Source of the DNA: Aestuariivirga sp.
GTDB taxonomy: Bacteria; Pseudomonadota; Alphaproteobacteria; Rhizobiales; Aestuariivirgaceae
DNA length: 64,000 nucleotides
Assembly (NCBI RefSeq): GCF_020252395.1
Contig: NZ_JADCDB010000031.1
Span: 1 to 64,000 of the forward strand
Direction: 5' to 3'
Shown here: positions 54,794-63,484 of the stretch, in pieces
Layout: every line of letters starts with the position of its first letter
Numbering within the stretch: the stretch's first letter is position 1
The notes under the pieces: generated by a model
What the model was told of the DNA's origin: nothing
Database searches by the model: none
What the model saw: the letters and a program-made list of their open reading frames with translations, nothing else
Made by a program: the position numbers and the translations under genes

Positions 54794-56022
54794 GTCACCG
54801 CCTTCTTGGCCAGGAACTGCGGCTGGTTCCACTCAGCCTTGTCGAGGATGCGGGCCAGGATGTCGACGGCGTCCCACACCTCCGCGAAGCTCGTATAGAG
54901 CGGCGTGAAGCCGAAGCGCATCATGTCCGGCGCGCGGAAGTCGCCCACCACATTGGCCGCGATCAGCGCCTGCATCACGGCGTAGCCCTCAGGGTGATGG
55001 ATGGAGACGTGGCTCCCGCGCGCGTTCATGTCACGCGGGCCTGCCACCTTCACGCCATGCGCGGAGAGGCGCTGCGCGGCCAAGTCGATGAAGGTCTTGC
55101 ACAGCGCCAGCGACTTTTGCCGGAGCACGTTCATATCCACGCCGTCCCACACGTCCAATGCCGCATCGAGGGCGGCGAGCGACAGGATGGGCTGCGTGCC
55201 GCACTGGTTGCGGATGATGCCCGGCGCGGGGCGGTAGTCGGGGTCGAAGGCGAAGGGTGCCGCGTGCCCCCACCAGCCGGCCAGCGGCGGCTGCACGCGG
55301 TCCTGAAGCTCTGGCTTCACATAGAGGAAGGCGGGCGCACCCGGGCCGCCGTTCAGATACTTGTAGGTGCAGCCCAGCGCGAAATCGGCATCACATGCTG
55401 CAAGCTGCACTGGCGTCGCGCCCGCCGAATGGGCGAGATCCCAGATGGTCAGCGCGCCCTTGGCATGGGCTGTTGCAGTTACCGCCTTCATGTCGTGCAG
55501 GCGCGCGGTGCGGTAGTCGACCTCGGTGATCATGGTGAAAGCGACACTCCCGTCGATCGCGTCCATCACCTGTTCGGGGTCCACCACCTTCAGCACGTAG
55601 CCATCGTCCATCAGGTCCCGGAAGCCCTGCGCCACATAGAGGTCGGAGGGGAAATTGCCGCTGTCGGAGAGGATCACCCGGCGCGACGGGTTGAGCTTGG
55701 CGGCGGCGCCGAGCAGCTTGAACAGGTTCACCGAGATGGTGTCGCCGGCGATCACGCTGCCCGGGGCCGCGCCGATCAGCCGCGCGAGGCGGTCGCCGAT
55801 CTTCTGCGGCAGGTGGAACCAGCCATGCTCGTTCCAGGACTTGATGAGGGTTTCGCCCCACTGCTTCTCCGCCACTTCCGCCACGCGGGCCGGCACGTTC
55901 TTCGGGAGGACGCCCAGCGAATTGCCGTCCAGGTAGATCATGCCCTTCGGAATGGAGAAGGCGGCGCGCTTATGCTTCAGCGGGTCTTGCGCGTCGAGGG
56001 CTTCGCAGTCGCTGCGGTTCAT
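54790..56022 (-). CDS. kynU: Kynureninase
   Basis: The 410-residue PLP fold I enzyme has MIYLDGNSLGVLPKNVPARV and AQFASASTG-like N-terminal features. The PLP-binding lysine is in FALGCTYKYLNGGPGAPAFL near residue 222, and further conserved segments are GWWGHAAPFAFD and GTQPILSLAALDAALDV. It cleaves kynurenine to anthranilate and alanine. The tryptophan dioxygenase gene kynA is not in the window. The start is 5 bases after the kinase-like gene. Confidence 0.94.
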   Translation of the reverse strand: MNRSDCEALDAQDPLKHKRAAFSIPKGMIYLDGNSLGVLPKNVPARVAEVAEKQWGETLIKSWNEHGWFHLPQKIGDRLARLIGAAPGSVIAGDTISVNLFKLLGAAAKLNPSRRVILSDSGNFPSDLYVAQGFRDLMDDGYVLKVVDPEQVMDAIDGSVAFTMITEVDYRTARLHDMKAVTATAHAKGALTIWDLAHSAGATPVQLAACDADFALGCTYKYLNGGPGAPAFLYVKPELQDRVQPPLAGWWGHAAPFAFDPDYRPAPGIIRNQCGTQPILSLAALDAALDVWDGVDMNVLRQKSLALCKTFIDLAAQRLSAHGVKVAGPRDMNARGSHVSIHHPEGYAVMQALIAANVVGDFRAPDMMRFGFTPLYTSFAEVWDAVDILARILDKAEWNQPQFLAKKAVT

Positions 56023-56027
56023 TTGGG

Positions 56028-56933
56028 TCAGGCTCCGTATCGCTTGAGATAGTCTGCGTGGACCCTATCGAAGCGGCCCAGATATTCCTTTGCATAGGCG
56101 GCATAGTCGACGCCGGGCGCGGCGAGGAAGAGCTCCGAAATCATGCCCCACACGGCTTCGCGCAGCGCACTCGCCGCCTTCATGGCATGGAAGGCGCGCC
56201 ACAGGGCCTCGCTGGGCTCCGTCTCGAAATAACGCTCGAGGATCAGCGTCTCGCCCGCGGCATCGAAGGAATTGTTGGCGGCCAGGGAGGCGAGGTCGAA
56301 CATGGCCGTTCCGAACGCGCCATATTCCCAGTCGATGAGCCACAGGCGCTGGCCGTCATCCATGAAATTGGTGGGCAATATGTCATGGTGGCCGAAGACG
56401 ATGGGGAGCGGCGCCTGCGCCGTCTCGAGCTGGTCCACGATCTTCAGCCAGCGCGGCACCTCGCCAGCCAGGCGGTGGCCATGCTGCTGCAGCGTCGCGC
56501 CATAGTCGCGCAGGATCTGGAACACCCAGAAGACCGCCCCCTGCCCCGTGATGCGCCGCCCCATCCCGGCGTGGCAGCGCTTGAGGATATCGACGCAGGC
56601 GGCCGCATTGGCGCGCACGTCGGCTTCGGTATAGGTCCGGGCTTCGATATAGCGCAGCACCATCAGCCCTTCCCCGGAGTGGACCAGTTCCGGCGACAGC
56701 CCGGCCTCGCAGGCCGCGCGCGACGCGACGGCTTCACGTTCGCGTGACACCTGGTGGAAGGGATAGTCGCCGCCGATCCGCGCCACATAGCTGCCGGTCG
56801 AATCGGTGACCTTGAAGCTGGCGTTGCTCACGCCCCCCTTCAGCGGTGTGACGGTGACGGGACCTTTCCACAGGGAAAGCGCCCTCACCCGGGCCTCCTC
56901 CGCGCCGCCTTTCGTGCCGTTTGCCGCGTCCAT
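56028..56933 (-). CDS. Choline/ethanolamine kinase-like (aminoglycoside phosphotransferase fold) protein
   Basis: The protein has 301 residues from the ATG at 56933; upstream frame is discarded. The kinase-fold features are GGVSNASFKVTDSTGSYVAR near 25, the Brenner motif FGHHDILPTNFMDDG near 190 (catalytic Asp and Asn), and LIDWEYGAFGTAMFDLASLA near 210 with the metal-binding Asp. Members phosphorylate small alcohols such as choline or ethanolamine. It is the first gene of the operon leading into kynU and kynB. A link to tryptophan catabolism is not obvious. Confidence 0.88.
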   Translation of the reverse strand: MDAANGTKGGAEEARVRALSLWKGPVTVTPLKGGVSNASFKVTDSTGSYVARIGGDYPFHQVSREREAVASRAACEAGLSPELVHSGEGLMVLRYIEARTYTEADVRANAAACVDILKRCHAGMGRRITGQGAVFWVFQILRDYGATLQQHGHRLAGEVPRWLKIVDQLETAQAPLPIVFGHHDILPTNFMDDGQRLWLIDWEYGAFGTAMFDLASLAANNSFDAAGETLILERYFETEPSEALWRAFHAMKAASALREAVWGMISELFLAAPGVDYAAYAKEYLGRFDRVHADYLKRYGA

Positions 56934-57121
56934 GGCCGGTTTGCGCCCCTTTCCTTCGCCGCCAGCGACATTCCACCGCGCCCCGCGCCGCGTCAACGGC
57001 GCAGCGCACCATCGCCAACGGCGTCCGTGCGTCGCACACATGCCGGAGTCGCGCCGCGGTGGTTGACCTTTGGGGTCCGGCTGGCCCAAAATGCGCGTTG
57101 AAATTCCAAACGGGTGACACA

Positions 57122-57982
57122 ATGCAATATGAAGCACCAGAAACCACCAAGGCGGCAGTCGGCCTGCTCGCCAAAGCCAAAGGGAGCGCATACGTGCTCG
57201 CGGGAGGTTCCGACCTCCTCGTGCGCATGAAGGGCGGGTTCGTCGAACCCGATCTCGTGGTCGACATCAAGCGCATCAAGCCGATGCGCGAAATCAAGAA
57301 GACCGCGTCCGGCTTTGTGATCGGCGCGGCGGTCTCCTGCGCGGAGATGAACGAGAACAAGGCCCTCGTCAAAGCCTGGCCGGGCGTGGTCGAGGCCGCG
57401 GGGCTTATCGGCTCCAAGCAGGTGCAGAGCCGCTGCACAGTCGCCGGAAATCTTTGCAACGCCTCTCCGGCGGCTGACAGCGTTCCGGCCCTCGTGGCGG
57501 CCGGCGCCAAGGCGCTGATCCAGGGTCCCAAGGGCAAGCGCAAGCTGCCGGTGGAGCAGGTTGCGGTCGGCCCCGGCAAGAACGCGCTGAAGAAGGGCGA
57601 GCTCATCGAGGCGATAGAGCTGCCGGCCCGCAAGGACCGTTCGGGCGACGCCTATCTCCGCTTCATTCCGCGCACTGAGATGGACATCGCGGTGGTGAGC
57701 GCCGGCGTCAATCTGCGGCTCGACAAGAAGGGCGTCATCACCGAGGCGCGCGTGGCGCTGGGCGCGGTCGCCCCGACCGTCGTGCTCGTTGCCGCCGCCG
57801 CCAAGGCGGTCATCGGCACCAAGCTCGACGAAGCTGCCCTCGCGAAGCTGGGCGAGGCCGCATCCGCCGCCTGCAAGCCCATCGACGACAAGCGCGGCAC
57901 CATCGAGTTCCGCACCAAGGTTGCCGCCGTGCTGGCGAAGCGCGCCGCTGAGATCGCGTATAAGCGCGCAGGAGGTAAGTGA
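57122..57982 (+). CDS. Molybdenum hydroxylase FAD-binding subunit (CoxM-like)
   Basis: The ATG at 57122 gives 286 residues beginning MQYEAPETTKAAVGLLA; the frame back to 56921 belongs to the kinase-like gene's other strand. FAD-contact motifs are AGGSDLLVRMKGG near residue 29 and VQSRCTVAGNLCNASPAAD near 102. The C-terminal CO_deh_flav_C domain follows. The subunit passes electrons from the Fe-S subunit to its acceptor. The next gene starts 1 base after the stop. Confidence 0.93.
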   Translation: MQYEAPETTKAAVGLLAKAKGSAYVLAGGSDLLVRMKGGFVEPDLVVDIKRIKPMREIKKTASGFVIGAAVSCAEMNENKALVKAWPGVVEAAGLIGSKQVQSRCTVAGNLCNASPAADSVPALVAAGAKALIQGPKGKRKLPVEQVAVGPGKNALKKGELIEAIELPARKDRSGDAYLRFIPRTEMDIAVVSAGVNLRLDKKGVITEARVALGAVAPTVVLVAAAAKAVIGTKLDEAALAKLGEAASAACKPIDDKRGTIEFRTKVAAVLAKRAAEIAYKRAGGK

Positions 57983-57983
57983 T

Positions 57984-58454
57984 ATGGCCGTTCTCGTTTC
58001 CACCGCCATCAACGGCGACACTGTCGAATTCGCCTGCGACCCGCATGAATCGCTGCTCGACGTGCTCAGGAACCGCCTTGGCCTTTCGGGCGCCAAGGAA
58101 GGCTGCGGCACGGGCGACTGCGGCGCCTGCTCTGTGCAGGTCGACGGCCGCGTCGTCTGCGCCTGCCTCATGCTCGGCGTCGAGGCCGAGGGCCGCGACA
58201 TCGAGACGGTCGAGGGCATGTCCCACGGCACGGAGCTGCACCCGCTGCAGAGCAAGTTCCTCGAGCATGCCGCACTTCAGTGCGGCGTGTGCACCCCGGG
58301 TTTCCTGATGGCCGCCAAGGCCCTGCTGGAACACAACCCGGACCCCACCGAGGAAGAAATCCGCTTCGGTCTGGCCGGCAATCTCTGCCGCTGCACCGGT
58401 TATGACAAGATCGTGCGCGCCGTCCAGGACGCCGCCAAAGTTATGAGGGGTTAA
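57984..58454 (+). CDS. Molybdenum hydroxylase [2Fe-2S] subunit (CoxS-like)
   Basis: The 156-residue protein has two Fe-S cluster sites. The N-terminal plant-ferredoxin-like one is in GCGTGDCGACSVQVDGRVVC, near residues 40-60. The helical-domain one is in CGVCTPGFLMAAKALL and LCRCTGYDKIV. It carries electrons between the molybdenum site and FAD. GGAGG precedes the ATG. It is adjacent to the large subunit gene with 4 bases in between. Confidence 0.95.
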   Translation: MAVLVSTAINGDTVEFACDPHESLLDVLRNRLGLSGAKEGCGTGDCGACSVQVDGRVVCACLMLGVEAEGRDIETVEGMSHGTELHPLQSKFLEHAALQCGVCTPGFLMAAKALLEHNPDPTEEEIRFGLAGNLCRCTGYDKIVRAVQDAAKVMRG

Positions 58455-58458
58455 GACA

Positions 58459-60786
58459 ATGGCTTCTGAAAGCACCATGGCCCATCCCTTCGAGGATGCG
58501 CCGAACCACGTGACGCCCACCGTCATTCATGATCCGATTCTCTCCAAGACGGATTTCAGGAGCGTCGGCACCCGTCCTCTGCGCCCCGACGGCCTCGACA
58601 AGGTGACGGGCCGCGCGCGTTATGGCGCGGACTTCAACATGCCGGGCCAGCTCGTCGGCCTCGTGCTGCGTTCGCCGCACGCGCACGCCAAGATCAAGAA
58701 GATCGACACGTCCAAGGCCGAAAAGCTCCCCGGCGTGAAGGCCGTCGTCACCGCAGCCGATCTGCCGGATCACACCGGCGGCGACCAGTCGATGTATGAC
58801 ATCCTGGAAAACTGCATGGCGCGCGGTGTTGCGAAGTATGACGGCCACGCCGTGGCTGCCGTTGCCGCCGTCGATGCGCCCACCGCCCGCAAGGCGCTGA
58901 AGCTCATCAAGGTGGATTACGAGGTGCTGCCGCACGTCACCGACGTGGACGAGGCGGTGAAGCCCAATGCACCGCTGGTGAACCCCAGGATGCTCACTGA
59001 AGGCGTGGAGCCGAAGCCCAAGAAGGCCTCGAACATCGCCAAGCGCACCGAGTTCGGCCATGGCGACGTGGACGCGGGCTTCAAGGAGGCCGACGTGATC
59101 GTCACCCGCTCCTTCCGCACCGAGCAGACGCACCAGGGTTACATCGAGCCGCATGCCTGCGTGGCCTCCGTGTCGCCCGACGGCACGGGCGAACTCTGGG
59201 TCTGCACACAGGGGCACTTCGTCTACCGCAACCACTGCGCCATGCTCTTGGGGATGGACGTCTCCAAGCTGCGCGTCACCTCGTCGGAGATTGGCGGCGG
59301 CTTCGGGGGCAAAACGCACGTCTGGGCTGAGCCGGTGGCGCTTGCCCTGTCGCGCAAGGCCAACCGTCCGGTGAAGGTCACCATGACGCGTGAAGAGGTG
59401 TTCCGCGCCTCCGGCCCGACCTCCGCCTCGTCCATCGACGTGAAGATCGGCGCCAGGAAGGACGGCGCCATCGTGGCGGCGGATGCGACACTGCGCTTCA
59501 CCTGCGGCCCCTATTACGGCATGTGGGCCGAGCTCGGCTCCATGACGGCCTTTGCCTGCTACGACCTGAAGAACGTCCGCACCGTGGGCTATGAAGTGCT
59601 GGTGAACCGCCCGAAGACGGCGGCCTATCGCGCACCGTCCGCCCCCATGGCCGCCTTCGCGGTCGAGAGCGTCATGGACGAGCTCGCCCACAAGATCGGC
59701 ATGAACGCGGTGGACTTCCGCATCAAGAACGCGGCCAAACAGGGCACCCGCGCCTCCTACGGCCCGGTCTATGGTCCGATCGGCATCGGCGCCACGCTGG
59801 AAGCCGCCAAGAAGCACCCGCACATGAAGGCGCCGCTGGGCAAGAACCAGGGCCGCGGCATGGCTTGCGGCTTCTGGTTCAACTTCGGCGGCCAGACCTG
59901 CACCGACATCAACGTCGGGCCTGATGGCTCGGTGACGCTGACGGTCGGCACGGTGGACGTCGGCGGCTCGCGCGCCTCGATCGCGCTGTGCGTGGCCGAA
60001 GAGCTGGGCGTTCCTTACGAGCAGGTGAAGTGCATCGTCGCCGACACCGGCACGCTCGGCCACAACGACATGACCGACGGCAGCCGCGGCACCTTCTCTT
60101 CCTCGATGGCCGGCATCTTCGCCGCCCGCAACGCCATCACGGTGCTGCGCGAGCGCGCCGCCAGGATGTGGGAAATCCCGGTCGAGCACGTGACGTGGGA
60201 AGACGGCCACGCCAAGGCCGTGGGCGAGAAGTACGGCAACCTCGCTCCGCTCTCCCTCAAGGAGATTGCGGCGGCGGCCGGCAACACCGGCGGGCCGATT
60301 GCGGGCCACTCCGAGATCGTCGCCGACGGTGCTGGCGTCTCCTTCGCCACGCACATCGCCGATGTCGAGGTCGATCCCGAAACCGGCCGCTCGAAGATCG
60401 TGCGCTACACGGTCATCCAGGATGCCGGCAAGGCGGTGCACCCGGCCTATGTCGAAGGCCAGTACCAGGGCGGCGCGGCGCAGGGCATCGGCTGGGCGCT
60501 GAACGAGGAGTATATCTACGGCAAGGACGGGCGCCTGCAGAACCCGGGCTTCCTCGACTACCGCATTCCGGTGTGCTCTGACTTGCCGATGATCGATACG
60601 CAGATCCTCGAGATCCCCAACCCCAACCACCCCTATGGCGTGCGCGGCGTTGGCGAAACCTCGATCGTCCCGCCGCTCGCCGCCATCGCCAATGCCATGT
60701 CGAACGCCTTCGGCGTCCGCATGACGCATGTTCCCATGTCGCCCCCGCGCGTCCTCAAGGCGCTCGAGGCGGCCAAGAAGGCCTGA
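58459..60786 (+). CDS. Molybdenum hydroxylase large subunit (xanthine dehydrogenase/CoxL superfamily)
   Basis: The 775-residue protein binds the molybdopterin cofactor. It has RPDGLDKVTGRARYGADF near 40, the cofactor-contact SSEIGGGFGGKTHVWAEP near 276, and the active-site loop TAAYRAPSAPMAAFAVESVM near 395. The catalytic Glu region GVRGVGETSIVPPLAAIANA is near the C-terminus. The loop AYRAPSAP lacks the Cys found in CO dehydrogenase (VAYRCSFR), so CO is not the substrate; a hydroxylase for an N-heterocycle or aldehyde is likelier. A MoaD-like gene follows immediately. Confidence 0.93.
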   Translation: MASESTMAHPFEDAPNHVTPTVIHDPILSKTDFRSVGTRPLRPDGLDKVTGRARYGADFNMPGQLVGLVLRSPHAHAKIKKIDTSKAEKLPGVKAVVTAADLPDHTGGDQSMYDILENCMARGVAKYDGHAVAAVAAVDAPTARKALKLIKVDYEVLPHVTDVDEAVKPNAPLVNPRMLTEGVEPKPKKASNIAKRTEFGHGDVDAGFKEADVIVTRSFRTEQTHQGYIEPHACVASVSPDGTGELWVCTQGHFVYRNHCAMLLGMDVSKLRVTSSEIGGGFGGKTHVWAEPVALALSRKANRPVKVTMTREEVFRASGPTSASSIDVKIGARKDGAIVAADATLRFTCGPYYGMWAELGSMTAFACYDLKNVRTVGYEVLVNRPKTAAYRAPSAPMAAFAVESVMDELAHKIGMNAVDFRIKNAAKQGTRASYGPVYGPIGIGATLEAAKKHPHMKAPLGKNQGRGMACGFWFNFGGQTCTDINVGPDGSVTLTVGTVDVGGSRASIALCVAEELGVPYEQVKCIVADTGTLGHNDMTDGSRGTFSSSMAGIFAARNAITVLRERAARMWEIPVEHVTWEDGHAKAVGEKYGNLAPLSLKEIAAAAGNTGGPIAGHSEIVADGAGVSFATHIADVEVDPETGRSKIVRYTVIQDAGKAVHPAYVEGQYQGGAAQGIGWALNEEYIYGKDGRLQNPGFLDYRIPVCSDLPMIDTQILEIPNPNHPYGVRGVGETSIVPPLAAIANAMSNAFGVRMTHVPMSPPRVLKALEAAKKA

Positions 60787-60787
60787 T

Positions 60788-61033
60788 TTGGCCGAAATAC
60801 ACCTCTGGGGGGCGCTCCGTCCGGCAGCGGGCGGAGCGTCCACCGTTTCTGTGGATGCCAAGACCATCCGCGAGCTGTTCCGCAAGCTCGAGGAAACCTA
60901 TCCCGGCATGGCCCCCCACATCGCCCGCGGCGTGGCCGTCTCCATCGACGGCCGCATCTATCGTGACGATTGGGGGCGGGACTTGCCGGAGGGGTCGGAG
61001 ATCTATCTGTTGCCGCGGATACAGGGCGGGTGA
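60788..61033 (+). CDS. MoaD/ThiS-family sulfur-carrier protein linked to the hydroxylase
   Basis: This small ubiquitin-like protein (about 81 residues) starts at TTG, 1 base after the large-subunit stop, reading LAEIHLWGALRPAAGG. It has LFRKLEETYPGMAPHIARGV and ends LPEGSEIYLLPRIQGG. The C-terminal Gly-Gly is where such proteins are thiocarboxylated before donating sulfur, as in molybdopterin synthesis. Direct fusion to a hydroxylase operon suggests dedicated cofactor sulfur supply. There is no ATG in the region, so TTG is required. Confidence 0.8.
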   Translation: MAEIHLWGALRPAAGGASTVSVDAKTIRELFRKLEETYPGMAPHIARGVAVSIDGRIYRDDWGRDLPEGSEIYLLPRIQGG

Positions 61034-61394
61034 TCGCGATATCTAAATTCTGAACTCAATACATAGAACGATTGGGATCGGTAGATATGTGGCTTACCCG
61101 CTCAGAATGAGCTGAGCGGTGTTCGCCCCCTCAATCTACGTCACCACAGCGAAAGCTGGTGCCCAGCTGCACGTGGGTGCGGCACAGCGCCTCCCCCTTG
61201 CCGTCATCCCGGCGAAGGCCGGGATCCAGCTTTCCACAGGTTCCAGCGCCCGAAGCTGGACCCCGGCCTTCGCCGGGGTGACGGACAATGGAGGTGAGTT
61301 CCGCTTCGCCTGGCCAGCGAATTTGTCCGGAAATGGCAACCCCCACGGTTTGAATCCCGCTAGCGTCCTCGCGCTGTACCCCCTGGAGATCCAC
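61034..61394. repeat. Non-coding stretch with dispersed CCCGGCGAAGGCCGGG-type repeats
   Basis: The 361-base interval holds a hairpin at 61098-61119 (CCGCTCAG/CTGAGCGG). It also holds three partial copies of a common alphaproteobacterial repeat: 61138-61168 (direct, degenerate), 61203-61231 (direct) and 61250-61283 (inverted, CTGGACCCCGGCCTTCGCC). No promoter was identified with confidence. Repeats of this type are typical of chromosomal intergenic spaces in this group. Confidence 0.75.
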
Positions 61395-62330
61395 ATGCGA
61401 AAGCTCGCCCTTGCCGCCCTCACCCTGGGCGGCCTCGCCACGTCTGCCATTGCCGAAACCGCCCTCGAACGCCTCGACCACGGCGTCCACGTGGTCAAGG
61501 AATGCGCTGGCGACATCCGGCAGTTCTGCAAGGACGTGAAGCCCGGGGCTGGACGCATCAAGGCCTGCGTGGCGGGCCACCTGGCGGAGCTCTCCGCCCC
61601 CTGCATCAGCGCCATCGCCAATCCGCCGCCCGCGGTGCAGACGGATGGCGCCAATACCGTCTCGAAGCGCATCGACATGCGCCAGATGCGCTACATCGAG
61701 ATGTTCCTCGCCTCGCTTGATCCGAAGACCGGCAACATCCTGGCCGAGTGCTATGGCACCTACGCCGACCCCGAGATTCCCGCCAACATGGACTCGGCCC
61801 CCCAGGCCAAGGTGGAGGCGCTGAACATGAAGGAGATCGCCAAGGAATACGGCGTTCTCGCCGCCTCGCTCAACGGCCCCAAGCTGTCGATCGCCGACTG
61901 GTGGGAGATCGACGTCGGCCAAGCGCGGCAGTTCGGCGAGCTCACCATTCCCTGGACCGCCCAGCTCAATCTCGGCAAGCAGGTCGACGTCAACAAGGTG
62001 ACGCCCTATGAGCCGCAGACCATCGCCCGCAAGAGTGCGGTGAACTGGAACAAGGGCAGCAAGGTCATGGTGCTCGACGACCCTGAGGGCAATGTCTGGA
62101 TCATGAAGGGCTACCAGCTCGGCCTCACCCCGCGGCAGAGCTATGCCGACTTCATGGCCGAGGGTCCCTCCGTCTTCAAGAAGCTCCCGCCCGGTTGGAA
62201 GGCCCGCATCGCGACGCTGGCGCAGGACAATCTCGAAATCCCGCAGAACGGTGTCGCCACCATCCTCTCGGACGAGTTCTTCAACGTCTATGACAAGACC
62301 GGCCCGGGGATGAGCAACTCCAAGCCGTGA
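61395..62330 (+). CDS. Secreted cysteine-rich GLG1-repeat-like protein of unknown function
   Basis: The ATG at 61395 gives 311 residues with a clear Sec signal peptide (MRKLALAALTLGGLATSAIA, cleavage before ETALER). One Cys-rich repeat resembles the Cys_rich_FGFR/GLG1 type: CAGDIRQFCKDVKPGAGRIK and ACVAGHLAELSAPC, four cysteines. The remaining part (from about 85) is unfamiliar, with NVWIMKGYQLGLTPRQSYAD and LEIPQNGVATILSDEFFNVY near the end. It is presumably periplasmic. The open frame continues upstream to 61119 through repeat DNA, but that part is not coding. No function can be assigned. Confidence 0.85.
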   Translation: MRKLALAALTLGGLATSAIAETALERLDHGVHVVKECAGDIRQFCKDVKPGAGRIKACVAGHLAELSAPCISAIANPPPAVQTDGANTVSKRIDMRQMRYIEMFLASLDPKTGNILAECYGTYADPEIPANMDSAPQAKVEALNMKEIAKEYGVLAASLNGPKLSIADWWEIDVGQARQFGELTIPWTAQLNLGKQVDVNKVTPYEPQTIARKSAVNWNKGSKVMVLDDPEGNVWIMKGYQLGLTPRQSYADFMAEGPSVFKKLPPGWKARIATLAQDNLEIPQNGVATILSDEFFNVYDKTGPGMSNSKP

Positions 62331-62536
62331 GGCGACTTGCACGCGGGTTCTGAGCAGCGCTCGCCCACACCCGTCGCGCCGTCATCCCTCCCTTAAGCTC
62401 CGTCACCCCAGCGAAAGCTGGGGCCCAGCTTTTCTTGCATGTGTCACAGCGCCACGCCTCTTGCCATCATGCCGGCGAAGGCCGGGGGCCCGCTTTCGTA
62501 CCGATTGGAAGAGCCCCACTCGGTTGACGTATCAGA
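62331..62536. repeat. Intergenic region with two more dispersed repeats
   Basis: Copies at 62402-62431 (GTCACCCCAGCGAAAGCTGG) and 62466-62494 (ATGCCGGCGAAGGCCGGGGG) are direct-orientation members of the same repeat family. The interval separates the secreted protein gene from the convergent unknown gene. No terminator with T tract is visible. Confidence 0.7.
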
Positions 62537-63235
62537 CTACTGCACGAGTCCCCTGCGCGCCGCCTCTGCGTAACGGCGCAAGCGCGGGTCAAGCCCCGGC
62601 CGCTGCCGCTGCGCATCGTCAATGATCTTCTGAACTTCTGCCGGATGATAAGGGGCCATGTGCCCCAGCCCATGCAGCGCGCTCTCCACGCAGGCGATGT
62701 GGTCCGAGCGGCACGCTTCGCTCAGCACCGCCAGCACGGCATCGCGGGTGGCTGCGGCCTCCTCCTCCGCCATGCCGCGGACATAGCTCAACGGTGTCGC
62801 GTCCCACAGCATGTAGCAGACCTCGTTCAGCGCGTTCCCGCCCCGCTCACTGAGGTGCAGCAGCACGGCCGCACAGTGAGGCGCGAAAAGATCGGCGTAG
62901 AGTCCGCCCATGGCGCGCAGGGCCGCGCAGCGCGCCTCCAACGGCGCCGCGTCGTGGCGCAGGGCAAACACCGTGTCGCCCTCCTCCGGATAAAACAGCC
63001 GCCGCAGTCCGCGCGCGATGTGCGGAACCGGCAGTCCCGCGACATCCTGCCGGAGATGGGTAAAAACAAATTGGTAAAGTGCCACGACGTCGGCGGGTCT
63101 TTCCGACGTCATTCCGGCGAACGGATCTGGCTCGTCCAGAACATCCCAAGGCAGCTCTTCCCGCGCGAACACATAGGCCAGGAACTCCCGGTAGCGCGGG
63201 GGCTCAGGCAAAGCTTTTGGTCGCCGACGGGCCAT
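62537..63235 (-). CDS. Protein of unknown function, helical repeat-like
   Basis: The product has 232 residues from the ATG at 63235 (MARRRPKALPEPPRYREFLA). Another ATG at 63298 gives 253 residues. The frame back to 63460 translates a dispersed repeat (CRHPGESWGPAFAGITG) and is not trusted. The C-terminal half is rich in Ala/Leu helices with CVESALHGLGHMAPYHPAEV, resembling HEAT-like repeats. No family is recognised. It is convergent with the secreted protein gene. Confidence 0.65.
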   Translation of the reverse strand: MARRRPKALPEPPRYREFLAYVFAREELPWDVLDEPDPFAGMTSERPADVVALYQFVFTHLRQDVAGLPVPHIARGLRRLFYPEEGDTVFALRHDAAPLEARCAALRAMGGLYADLFAPHCAAVLLHLSERGGNALNEVCYMLWDATPLSYVRGMAEEEAAATRDAVLAVLSEACRSDHIACVESALHGLGHMAPYHPAEVQKIIDDAQRQRPGLDPRLRRYAEAARRGLVQ

Positions 63236-63350
63236 TCCTGCGGCATAGAATGCAGCACACCGGAACGCAATCCCAGACTGGTGCTGAGCGTCGTCCATAT
63301 CGATTACAGGGACACCGACCTCCTCTCCGATTGGCATCCCCACTCTGCCC

Positions 63351-63394
63351 GTTATCCCAGCGAAAGCTGGGCCCCAGCTTTCGCCGGGGTGACG
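63351..63394. repeat. Head-to-head copies of the dispersed repeat
   Basis: GTTATCCCAGCGAAAGCTGG runs into the inverted copy CCAGCTTTCGCCGGGGTGAC, forming one nearly complete palindrome. It lies upstream of the unknown gene at 62537-63235, and between that gene and gltS. Confidence 0.7.
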
Positions 63395-63484
63395 GCACCA
63401 GAAGAGGATGCCTCCACGCCCCTCCCCTACAGTTGCACCACCCACGCGCGATGCTAGCATTCCCCCACACGGGGGGGCCTACAC

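Noticed and set aside
58441-60885. An 814-codon open frame antisense to the molybdenum hydroxylase large subunit
   Set aside because: High-GC codon bias leaves the opposite strand open; the translation has no family motifs, while the plus strand encodes clear cofactor-binding motifs.
61119-61394. N-terminal extension of the secreted Cys-rich protein
   Set aside because: It translates dispersed repeat DNA; the ATG at 61395 directly starts a good signal peptide.
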